A DNA stretch of 64,000 bases from Fragilariopsis cylindrus CCMP1102 (taxonomy: Eukaryota > Bacillariophyta > Bacillariophyceae > Bacillariales > Bacillariaceae): NCBI GenBank assembly GCA_900095095.1, contig FMBT01000295.1:434001-498000 (forward strand), written 5' to 3'. Position 1 is the stretch's first letter, and every line of letters starts with the position of its first letter. The notes under the pieces were generated by a model. The model was not told the origin of the DNA. It did no database searches and was given only the letters and a program-made list of their open reading frames with translations. The translations under genes and the position numbers were made by a program. Positions 52,796 to 62,388 of this stretch are shown in pieces.

Positions 52796-54130
52796 AGTAT
52801 TCTATATTCTTAATAGCTATATATATATAAAGGTAGATGGGTAGAGAACTATAGTGAAAATGTTCGTATTACAATGGACAAAATGTACAGATCGTTAACA
52901 ACAAATAATACTGTAGCAAAGAAGTGAAAAGCTTTATTAAAATTTTGCTGTTGAAATTGTGGAATAGACGTAGTGTTTTGGAAGTTTTACAAGCGAATTT
53001 GACCCACATCAAATTCCTTCACAACAGCCACATACTGTATTCACATAATTTTATAGTTCGACGTTAGTAACAACAGCAGTGGTAAGGAAAAAAGAATATG
53101 TTTCTTACTTAGTTTCGTCAGACGCATAACTTCCAGAGGAAAAAAAAAGTTCTTTGACGTAATTCTAGAAGCAGATATGATGAAAAGTTAAATGCAGTAA
53201 GTTTGACTTGTAAATGAGACGCGCATTATGGTAGCCATCTGTGTTTGAGAAAAAGGCTTAAATGTATAAAACAACAACCCTGTCAGCCTCGCGGAAGTGA
53301 CGACGTGCGCAAGAATAAAATTTATATCGTTAATTGAAGGGTTGATACTTAGAATATTGCGCGAGTTTAACCTCACAGTTAAGTTCCTTTCCCTAAACTT
53401 CCAGCAATCAGCTTGTAAATTAGAATTAAGTACAAGTACCATGTGGACGTATTCTGCAATATTGATGTGGCCATCGTATTGAACTACTGTACAGAGAAGT
53501 GTGCCGGAAAGTAATATCACGACTAGGTAATATACGTTCGGTGCCGTAACCTTCTTCGCTTGGCTGTGGTTTAGTAAAGAAGACAGTTGATCTGTGATAA
53601 CATCTGTGATGACATCTGTGATGAAAAAGAACTATCTTCGTTGTTGTTGATACAGTACTACTATAGACCAGTGCCCGAAGAAGTGGTTCGTATTGCTATT
53701 CATTACTTGTCTATTGCATGCTGGTCGTATACTACAGTACTAGTACCGTATCGTTTCCTGCTGTCAACCTGTTTGGTATAGAAGTTAAATAGCTAGACAA
53801 ACTATAGATTCAGCAACGTAACTTGACAGAAAAAAAACAGAATTAAAAACATCGTTTCTAGCTAGCTAATAGAAAGTTTTGTTTTGTCTTATTTTATTAT
53901 CGAACCATTATTAGTCAAAATTTATTTGTTTGCACGTCCTCGTTCAAATTGTAGTGTTGTCGAAGTTTGATAAAATAATAGTAGTGCTTGCGTCAGACGA
54001 TTGATACTCAAAATTGCATTTGCTTTACTATTCACCATTTCACACTTGTATTTTATCCAGTATATTGAATCGAATCAAATCAAATCAAATCGAATAATTT
54101 TTACTAAAATGTGTACAGTTGTATTTGCAT
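52796..54130. promoter_or_regulatory. Nitrate reductase upstream region / MoaA 3' flank
   Basis: 1.3 kb without a supported gene. It carries the nitrate reductase promoter and the MoaA 3' end. TACTGTA/TACAGTA sites are frequent (52909, 53033, 53485, 53651, 53733). A three-copy 12-base repeat (ATCTGTGATGAC) lies at 53590-53624, and a CGAATCAAAT tract at about 54,066-54,096. Confidence 0.55.
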
Positions 54131-55487
54131 TTATCCACCAATCAATATCATGGGTCTATTTTCAGCTGAATGGGCTCGTAAATCTTCCATATCCTTATGA
54201 CCACCAAGTTTGAAATTCTTCCGTTGGACGGAATAATGTATTACCTTCTGTAACATCTCATTAGAACCCCCCTGTCGCATCAAATCTCGTAAACTAACTT
54301 CTGTCTCACCGAACAAGCATACCTTTAATTGACCATCCGCTGTTAGTCGTAGTCGATTACACGTCCCACAAAAGTGTTCACTCATACTGGTGATGAATCC
54401 AATTCGACCTAGACTTTTCTTTTCATGATTTTCATTTGGTTGTAGTCTCCACCATTTGGTGGTATCATTTGGACCATCCTCTTCTCGTTCTAGTCCAACT
54501 ATTTGTTCTTGCATTTGTTTGTAACTAACAAACTGCTTACTTCCCCATTCATTATCATTAAATGGCATGAATTCAATGAAACGGATATCGACGGGTAAGT
54601 CACGTGATAATTCACAAAAATCTTGTAGTTCATTCACATTATCAGGCATAACGACACAATTTATTTTTGTTTGATTCGGCAAGTACTTCGCACAATCTTT
54701 AATGGCATCCATAACACGGGTATGATACGATGGCGGACGACGTGTCAATCTTGCAAATTTGTCTGCATCTAATGAATCCAAACTTATATTCACATGTGTC
54801 AATCCAGCTTCCACTAAATCTGGTAATTGTTTTGATAATGTCACACCATTGGTGGTCATACCAATTTGTTTTAATTTTAATTTATTCAAGTCAGTAATAA
54901 GTTCCACTAGATTCTTTCTCAATAATGGTTCACCACCCGTCAGACGGATTTTATCGACACCCTGTTGATTAAACCACGTTGCTAATGTCATAATCTCATC
55001 GTTGCTGAGTAAATTTTCAGCAGGTTGTAACGGAACACCATCTTCTGGCATACAATACAAACATCGTAAGTTACATCGTTCACTCAACGATATTCTTAAA
55101 TAGGAATGGTGTCGACCAAATTTATCTATCAATGGTTCTTCTGGTAGTGGAAGTGATTCGAGTTTGTGCATTAATTGTAGAAGACTTTTTTCCTTATCTT
55201 CTTCTGCTGGTAATGATGATGATGATAATGATGCAGTTTTTTTCGCTTGATCAAAAGATAAATTTTTGGCTCTTCCATTGGTTGATGATTTGGTTGTTGT
55301 TTTATCAATAATAATACCAGTATTAGGATTCTTATCTCCCCGCAGTTGGCGTCGTAAAGCTTCCAATCTCGGTCGAGGTTGACCTTTCACTGCTGCTTCC
55401 GGTATCAATGTTTGATCATCTTCGTCTTCCTCCCAAAGTGCAGCATTCGACGAAAAACGACACCGTCTATTAGTAGTAGTACTAGGT

Positions 55488-55522
<35 letters not shown>

Positions 55523-55603
55523 AGATATTGCTGGTGTTATTGCAAATAATACTCGTTGTCGACATGATGAAAAAGTTGATCTGAGTGGCAAAGACGGCAA
55601 CAT
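54131..55603 (-). CDS. GTP 3',8-cyclase, molybdenum-cofactor step 1 (MoaA/CNX2)
   Basis: A single exon of 490 residues. The first about 150 residues are an extension rich in Arg, Ser and Thr (with a Thr run), likely a mitochondrial presequence, as for plant CNX2. The radical-SAM core begins LRISLSERCNLRCLYCMPED, with the CxxxCxxC iron-sulfur ligands, then IRLTGGEPLLRKN and THVNISLDSLD. The C-terminal second cluster is HFCGTCNRLRLTADGQLKVC. The protein ends ENRPMILIGG, keeping the terminal Gly-Gly required in MoaA. With MoaC it converts GTP to cyclic pyranopterin monophosphate, the first step of Moco synthesis, needed by nitrate reductase next door. Confidence 0.95.
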
Positions 55604-56799
55604 TATGGAAAATCGATTGGAACAAGTAAGTATGGGGGTAGGAGAAATAATAGGTACGCAGTAACCTAAACAACAAATGAGTTGCTATGTATGTTGCTAG
55701 TGACCACTTATTTTCTTCCGAGATGAGATGGGTGTTATGGGGGTACAGTATGATGTGTTGTACTACTAGTAGCTACTGTATGTTGTTGCTTTTTTCTTAT
55801 TTATTTATATAATTTATTTTATTGGACGTGTCATAAAAAATACGAACAGGAATTCCTTGGTTGTCTTCTAAAATGAGATGCACGTTCGAAATTTATTTAC
55901 AGTATCGTAAAAGGGAGAACACGACGTCGTGGGGTAGATTACAAAATGCCCTTTAAAACACCGGCGTTTCGTTTCATTTTTCTATTTCTGCCGGTGGTGG
56001 AGCCAGCAGAGAAGGGTGCTACGGTAAAAGCTAATCACTTACTCGCGTATACGCAAAAACTAATAATAGTGCGTAAATACGACGTTGACCAGATGAATAA
56101 AATACTGTTCTATTATCTATCTATCTTCTTATTACATATTATGATTGTGGGAATACTGTAGTAAAATCTATCACATTTCACTACAGACTCAATTGTTTTA
56201 ACATGAGGATGGTTGGCTTCTTGCATTCATAGATAATAATGGCACCATGTTGCAAAAAAGAATTTCCTCACCAGGCCAAACCTTAGTTGTAATTTTATCA
56301 AATAAGTATAATGAGCTAGATAGAAGTTAAAAAAATATGTATATACATATACATAGTATATATTCTTCCCTGAAAAGATGCTAGCCATTTATTTGTATTG
56401 CATACTGGTAAATAATTCCCATATAAATAAAGGCATGTATATTCCATATAAAGAAATATTAAGTAATGTCATACTTAGCCATGGAGCAACACATCATTCA
56501 TTGGGATTTGGTGTTGAAGAGGAGATTATAATCTTTATGTTCTGATATTATTTTTGTTGTGTTGTTTCTTGTTTTGCATGGAGGTGGTGACATATTTGAT
56601 ATGTAAACAACATTGCATTTGCTATAGCCATCCAACCTACTGCTATGCTGTATACTACTGGACTATTTTTCTGTTGCACAGTTGCCACTGAATCATCAAA
56701 TAACTAATCAATTAGTGATAATGTTCCTTTTAAATAATATTTAAGAGACGAAGTAGTTTACTTTTTGTTCACTTTAGTACTGGGTTATTACATGGTATC
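55604..56799. other. Spacer with a 660-base CpG-free block
   Basis: Upstream of MoaA and downstream of the FAD monooxygenase. From 56,084 to 56,747 no CpG dinucleotide was found, whereas flanking DNA has many. TACTGTA/TACAGTA sites occur at 55744, 55774, 55899 and 56154. No ORF is supported and no element protein or terminal repeat was recognised. Confidence 0.65.
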
Positions 56800-58101
56800 T
56801 TATTTGTTATTCCTAGCAGCCGACATCTCCTGAATGGGCTGCACTTCCTTTGGCCGAGACAATCCGAATTTCAAAAATGCCGCATTCAATGTATTGACAG
56901 TGCAGATAGTCTCTCCACTCTCCTTCATGCTCAAGGTCACAGCATCAGCAAGTTTCGCAGCGCTTTCCATCGCGCAATTACCTCCCTCGCCCATGGACGC
57001 CGTCATTGCATGGGCTGCGTCGCCTATGAGCGTAACGCGGCCATCTTCTGTAGAATAAGAAACATCCTTTCCCTCTTTTGCTGACATTTGAAGCCATGAT
57101 GCTCTGCGTTGAATTCGTGCACTTTTGTAGAATTCCTTATCGATCACGGCATGGAATGCAGGGACTACTTCTTTAAACAGCTTTTCCAAATTACCCGATA
57201 AGTCTGTGTCTGAATCATCTGTTCCTGATTTCTCCAGACTGATTTCATCTTTCCAGCCTCCTTTTCCTTTATCTTTGGATTTCAGTTCAGCTTCTGGTTG
57301 TAACCAAGGGTATCTCCCAGTTATACTATCGGAGCAAACCATTGCTAAAGCCATTCCACCGTTTGTTAGAGAAGAGCCGATGATGTAAAAATCCTTGGGA
57401 ATATATTCCTCTGGAGGGAAAATGATATAAGTCCCGTCGTTATTTTCAAAACCCTTGGGTGTAGATTCTCCAAACATTAAAAGTCCAAAACCTGTACAGG
57501 ATACTAAATTCGCTTGAGAGTTCAAGGATTTAAAGCTCGTCCGAACTTTAGACCACTTCCCGTCCGCACCGATCACATTGGTAGCAGAGACAACAGTGCC
57601 ATCTTCGAGGTGGACTTCAAGACCACCTAATCCCTTATTGTCTTCTGTGACCCAAGATACTCCAGCACCTCTCCTCAATGTCACGTGAGGGAGATTGGTA
57701 GCAATTTTTTCAATACATTCCACGAGAAGGGGTCTACTTAAACCTGTGCTCGAAGTTGATTCCTTTCTCGGAATTGTTTTTATATCTCCAGTTTTTCCAT
57801 CAACGAAGTAATTGCATGTCTTTTCATTGCCAACTTCAACGATAGATTCAAGGCATCCTCCTCGATCGAGAGCATTTTTCCCTCTTTCGTTAAGACTCAT
57901 CGAATAAGATTTGGAACTCCATTCGTCAGGTTCACTCGCTTCCTCGAGGACTGTACATTTGATTCCAATATTGTTCAAGAGGATCGAAGTAAGCAAACCG
58001 CCAGGACCTCCACCACAGATAACAACATTTGGGGTAGTCAATCCATTAGCTTGAAACAGGGATACTAATGTCAGATAAAGCAGCAACGGCTTGAAAACCA
58101 T
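56800..58101 (-). CDS. FAD-dependent monooxygenase, kynurenine 3-monooxygenase-like
   Basis: A single exon of 433 residues. A signal peptide-like segment (MVFKPLLLYLTLVSLFQANG) precedes the FAD-binding Rossmann motif VVICGGGPGGLLTSILL (GxGxxG, residues about 27-43). The later DG motif (NVIGADGKWSKVR) and the GD motif (VTLIGDAAHAMTASMGEGGN, about residue 365) are both intact, so the class A flavin hydroxylase fold is complete. The NALDRGG and MSLNERG blocks resemble kynurenine 3-monooxygenase more than zeaxanthin epoxidase. A hydrophobic C-terminal anchor typical of KMO is not seen; the end is charged. The signal suggests a secretory or plastid route, though no AF motif is present. Substrate unknown. 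It is divergent from psbU. Confidence 0.8.
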   Translation of the reverse strand: MVFKPLLLYLTLVSLFQANGLTTPNVVICGGGPGGLLTSILLNNIGIKCTVLEEASEPDEWSSKSYSMSLNERGKNALDRGGCLESIVEVGNEKTCNYFVDGKTGDIKTIPRKESTSSTGLSRPLLVECIEKIATNLPHVTLRRGAGVSWVTEDNKGLGGLEVHLEDGTVVSATNVIGADGKWSKVRTSFKSLNSQANLVSCTGFGLLMFGESTPKGFENNDGTYIIFPPEEYIPKDFYIIGSSLTNGGMALAMVCSDSITGRYPWLQPEAELKSKDKGKGGWKDEISLEKSGTDDSDTDLSGNLEKLFKEVVPAFHAVIDKEFYKSARIQRRASWLQMSAKEGKDVSYSTEDGRVTLIGDAAHAMTASMGEGGNCAMESAAKLADAVTLSMKESGETICTVNTLNAAFLKFGLSRPKEVQPIQEMSAARNNK

Positions 58102-58552
58102 TTTGCTATTGTATGCAAGTCATATTTAATCAGTTCTTTTGCAGAATGGATCATTGTTCCTTTCTACTAGCAGTACTACTGTAGTACAGTAGTACAGTAG
58201 TACAGTAGAAAAAATCCTTGCATTGGTCTGTCCTGGCATCCTTCCCCCGTCCACGCATTCCTCCCCTCCCCGCAATTCTCCCGTCTGTCCCTCCGCACGT
58301 TCACTGACTTCAAGAAACGCAAAGATACACCTCAACTTCTACGCAAAAAAGTGTACGGCGTTGATGTACTGTACAAGGTAGTTAGTAGGCATCAATAAAA
58401 ACTAAAAAATTGACTTCAAGTGAACGGCAATATGCTTTTCTCGCTATCATCGTGGGTGCGTCACGTCAGCTTTCTGTTCCTTCCTTGTTAATCTGCTACT
58501 ACAACGAAGCTATCATACTTTTAAACACAATAGAAAATAATAAATATACACC
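58102..58552. promoter_or_regulatory. Divergent region, FAD monooxygenase / psbU
   Basis: About 450 bases between two start codons. It has four TACTGTA/TACAGTA sites in 31 bases (58177-58207), arranged as an 8-base GTACAGTA repeat, another at 58367, and a C-rich stretch (58,230-58,300). It must hold both promoters. Confidence 0.6.
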
Positions 58553-59330
58553 ATGAAGACTGCTTGCGTACTTGCCCTTCTTGTCTCGTAAGTGAACTAC
58601 GGCATGGTATTCGTTCGTATCGTTTGGAAACTGAATCCAACAACATGGGACGAGAAAAGAATAGAAGACGAAATACCCCTCCCTTTGCCTTTTTGGACAT
58701 CTAGTCGTTAAGATGATGGGAGTGGGAGTCTCTGTCTTGATGTTCTGTTGGATGAGAAGTTAATTGCTAGCGGAAGATAAAAAGTACTTCACACGAATAT
58801 CTAGATATATTTTTTTCTTACCCGTGTTTATTAATTTTCTTTACTTTGGTCATTCTATTTTTTCCTTTCTTCAACGAATTAACCTTTAATAAAATTAATT
58901 TTACAGTTCCGTTGCCGCCTTCGCGCCCAACACCAGTGTGTCACGACCAGTCACAGAACTTGCCGCTGAACGCCGTGAGTTCATGTCCCAAGCAGCTGCC
59001 GCTGTTGCCGGAGCCGGACTATTCGCTTTCGCCCCTGCAGCGAACGCCATTCGTGATTATGAAGCCATCGGATATTTAGGTGGAGGTAATATTGTTGACT
59101 TAAACAACGCTAATGTTCGTGTTTACTTGAAGATGCCTGGTCTATACCCAACTGTTGCAGGAAAGCTTGCAAGTCACGGACCATACAAGACTGTCAGTGA
59201 CATTTACAATATCGAAGGACTATCTCAACCAGAAAAGGATTTGATGAAGAAATACGAAAACCGTTTCACAGTAACTCCTCCTTCCGCTGATTACGTTATT
59301 GATAGAATCAATAACGGTCTTTACCGTTAA
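58553..59330 (+). CDS. psbU: Photosystem II 12-kDa extrinsic protein PsbU, plastid-targeted
   Basis: Two exons, 58553-58587 and 58907-59330, joined by a 319-base GT-AG intron, give 152 residues. The presequence has three parts: a short signal peptide (MKTACVLALLVSSVAAF-AP, ASAFAP-type junction), a short transit region, and a twin-arginine thylakoid signal (RREFMSQAAAAVAGAG...ANA). The mature protein shows the PsbU pattern: IVDLNNANVRVYLKMPGLYP, AGKLASHGPYKTVSDI, EGLSQPEKDLMKKYE and DRINNGLYR at the end. PsbU is an extrinsic lumenal subunit stabilising the oxygen-evolving complex, found in red-lineage algae and cyanobacteria. The intron cuts the ER signal peptide after 11 codons. Confidence 0.96.
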
Positions 59331-60198
59331 GCATTCATTCAATGAATGAATAGTTATAGACGATTTGGCACAAAAACATACATAACGCACACATACACAT
59401 ACATCCTGGTCTCGTTTTAATTCTTAAATCTTCGGGTCAACACTATATTTATTTCATAATAGAGAGATTTGTCGTGCTGTGCTGTTGAGATGGGGGAGAT
59501 CAGTAGATTTTGATTGTGATGGAATATATTTTCTCATTATGAAACTAATGCTAAAATACATATTAGATCATTTTATTGAACGTTCCCATTGGAAATATCT
59601 TTCTTGTACTGTTTGTCAATACTTTCTACAATCTAGTGCAATTTTATTTTATAGGCACTGGATATCATCATATAAACGCACCCTTCCTTTCTGAATTCAT
59701 ATTTGTTGACTTGATTACAATTTATGTTAGGATTTCAAATTCTAAAATTCGCTGTTCACACTACTTTGTCATCCCATGGTAGAAAAGACAGCTGCGGCAT
59801 CGCAAGATATATAATTCTTTCTATATTCTTGGATTAGTATACTTACATAGTAAGTATAGTTGTACCTTTTTCTTAAATCAGATGATGATCTTATTACACT
59901 AGGTTGAGTTTACAGATCTAGCTATGGCACTCCTCCTAGGTAGTTTAGAATGGCAGTAAGACAAGACATGGCATGGCTTTTAACCAGTCTTCATTAAAAG
60001 TATGGGTGGAAGTAGCAAATTATTACTGTTTACACCACTGAAAGCAATGAAATTAAATAATGTACACGATGAGCTGACAGAGATAGATATCCAAACAATT
60101 GCAATGGCCTTATCCTGCACCAATGTAGAATGGACATTCTCGAATATTCTCGCGTTGAACCATTAGACAGAGTGAGATCTTTCAGTCAGCTAGCCTAG
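59331..60198. other. Spacer with a short CpG-free block
   Basis: About 870 bases, no supported gene, between the 3' ends of psbU and the Golgi-type gene. From about 59,804 to 60,065 no CpG occurs and the word usage (CATGG, AATGG) resembles the two other CpG-poor blocks. Confidence 0.5.
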
Positions 60199-61296
60199 CT
60201 AGTAACCCACAACCAAACTCCAAGCATCCCCCGACTCATTTCGAAGCGGACGATACAACTTCACATCACTAAACTTAGAGAAACCCTCCATACCATCACA
60301 ATCCCCCGCCCAAATCTTCTCACCATTCCTTACCCTCCACACGCAATGATCCTTCAACTCCACTCGAACCCGATGATGATTCATCAAACTCTTCACAAAT
60401 GTCTCAGAATGATACCCATTTTTATCCTTAGACTTATACACATAAGGTTTCATATATTGCTCCTCAAAGATATTCACGAAATTGAATCGTTGGGATGCCC
60501 ATATTTTGGCATTGTTGTAGGAGCCGTAGAAGAGACGATCGTTGTAGCCGCGGTAATGTGCGAAATTTGGGATAGCGGCTTTAGAGTCGAATATGTGGAT
60601 AGGTCTCGTATAATATACGTCGGATCGAAACAATCCTACCTGATGGTAGTAGTTTGATGTCATTTTCTTTGGAATCTTATGTTCATCGCCACTGCCACTG
60701 CCATCTCCATCGCCATTCAATTGTTTTTGTTCGTATTGTTGCATCAGATCCCAAACGCCTTGAATGGAATTCCACTGCTTGATCATATTATCATGCGAAT
60801 CACAACATTTCCCCCATGCCCTATGAGAAAATTTCCTCGTCCGTTCCAACACCTCATTTCGTTTTCTCTCAAATGAATCCATTGGTTCCAGCACTAGTTT
60901 CTCGTGTGTCGTCAGTAGGTAGACTTGGGAGATGTTGAGTTTGTGCACGGTGAGTTCGACGTTTCTCGAGTTGACGGGTGTATCTGTGAGGTTGTACGTG
61001 TGTAGGAATATATCGCAATGGGAGTTAGGTTGTAGGATGTTGCGTTGGATGGATGGCAGTGAGAGGGTTTGAAAGGAATCTTTAATGAGGCCGAAGAATA
61101 GTAGAGCACATCTTTCTCCATTATTTTTGGCGCGCAGATTTAAGGCAGAGGAACTTTGGATGGATTTCGAATAATATGATGTTGAAATGATGGAAATCGT
61201 GAGTAGGATCACCAGTAGAGCTTTGAACAGATTATACCTCCGAGATCGCCGCTGTTGATTATTTCGGAGCACGAGTTTCCGACCCATGACGTGCAT
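60199..61296 (-). CDS. Type II membrane protein, Golgi glycosyltransferase-like
   Basis: A single exon of 365 residues. A basic N-terminus (RRSRRYN) and one membrane segment (about 25-42, LFKALLVILLTISIISTSYY) give a type II topology typical of Golgi enzymes. The luminal part starts with CALLFFGLIKDSFQTLSLPS, NILQPNSHCDIFLHTYNL, then later QVGLFRSDVYYTRPI and FAHYRGYNDRLFYGSYNNAK, a pattern of conserved Phe/Tyr/Asp residues found in many uncharacterised diatom and plant proteins of nucleotide-sugar-transferase type. R-S-D (GLFRSDV) may play the part of a DxD motif, though that is a guess. Function in glycan synthesis is inferred from topology only. Confidence 0.65.
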   Translation of the reverse strand: MHVMGRKLVLRNNQQRRSRRYNLFKALLVILLTISIISTSYYSKSIQSSSALNLRAKNNGERCALLFFGLIKDSFQTLSLPSIQRNILQPNSHCDIFLHTYNLTDTPVNSRNVELTVHKLNISQVYLLTTHEKLVLEPMDSFERKRNEVLERTRKFSHRAWGKCCDSHDNMIKQWNSIQGVWDLMQQYEQKQLNGDGDGSGSGDEHKIPKKMTSNYYHQVGLFRSDVYYTRPIHIFDSKAAIPNFAHYRGYNDRLFYGSYNNAKIWASQRFNFVNIFEEQYMKPYVYKSKDKNGYHSETFVKSLMNHHRVRVELKDHCVWRVRNGEKIWAGDCDGMEGFSKFSDVKLYRPLRNESGDAWSLVVGY

Positions 61297-62388
61297 TCTA
61301 GTTTGAATGAAGCCGTTTTGGAGACCTCATAGATGGATGGATGCATATGATGGATGAATATGATGAATATGATGGCTTTTAATTTGTTGGAGAGTGGATA
61401 GTGCTATTCTATTGTCATGTAGTTGAAGATATGTCGGTGAATATTGGTTTTTATTTTCCTTTGTACTTTTACTCTATTATTATACCGGGTCTATTTTTTG
61501 GGCGCGGGACAGATCGCTAGATTCTGGTTGTCCGTTAAAGAAGGGTATGCGAGATACTTATGAGTTTGTAAAAAGTTAGTTGTAAAACTTGCATTCCATA
61601 TTTACAAAGAAATATGGGGAAAACTGGTACTGGCCGCGAGCTGTGATTGTATGGTCCCGCACGACAGAAATCGAATCTACGGCAGAGATATCAGCAGGTA
61701 ATGTAACCTGACCTAGTCCATTAGCAAGAGAAGTGAACGAAATAGGAATGGTAATGGTCAGCCCATCGATCTTTATCATAAGTGTTATTAAACTACATTT
61801 ACTTGGTGAGTTATCCTTGGGCGATAGCTACGACGACTTGAACGCAAAATTGAGGTGAAACAACCTTGTTGATAACACTCAAAAAATAAGCTTTAAAATA
61901 GTTAAGAATGCCAGAATGCTACTGGAATCATTGATGGAAAGGTTGTCAAACTCCTTCACATTAAATTGCATCACATCTTCCTGATATATTGAATTGGTGT
62001 GTAATATTGTGCCTCATGCATTTTGGTACCAGAAAAATTTGATAGATTTATAATACTGAATGAGACTTCAAATGCGCAAGAAGCAAAAAAATGAGTCTCT
62101 AGTCTATGACATGTGCCAATTGTAGAGACTTTTACAACACGATCGACTCTATGCTTTATACCGCACTAAATACAATACACATAAATAAGGCGGGAAGATC
62201 TTACATGCTGTCTCCCATTGGATATAACTTATAATACCACTGAACTGCTGATGGCACTATCTGTCCTACTTGTTAGTATTTTCAGTCTGTTTTTTTAAGT
62301 GTTCTGGGTTGTTATTGCGAATTAGTTCGTCGAATTTAATTTCCTTTATTCCACTTGTGAAATCCATTAGGAGAGGCCTATCGAAATC
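61297..62388. other. Spacer without visible genes
   Basis: About 1.1 kb between two minus-strand genes. A 67-codon ORF (61576-61779) is isolated and unrecognised. The 61,860-62,060 part is poor in CpG. It should contain the promoter of the Golgi-type gene. Confidence 0.5.

Noticed and set aside
40801-56747. Calling the CpG-poor blocks named transposons or virus-like elements
   Set aside because: No reverse transcriptase, integrase, transposase, capsid, terminal repeat or target-site duplication could be recognised; only composition is unusual.
61576-61779. 67-codon minus-strand ORF
   Set aside because: Looks vaguely like beta-strand protein but is too short and isolated to support.
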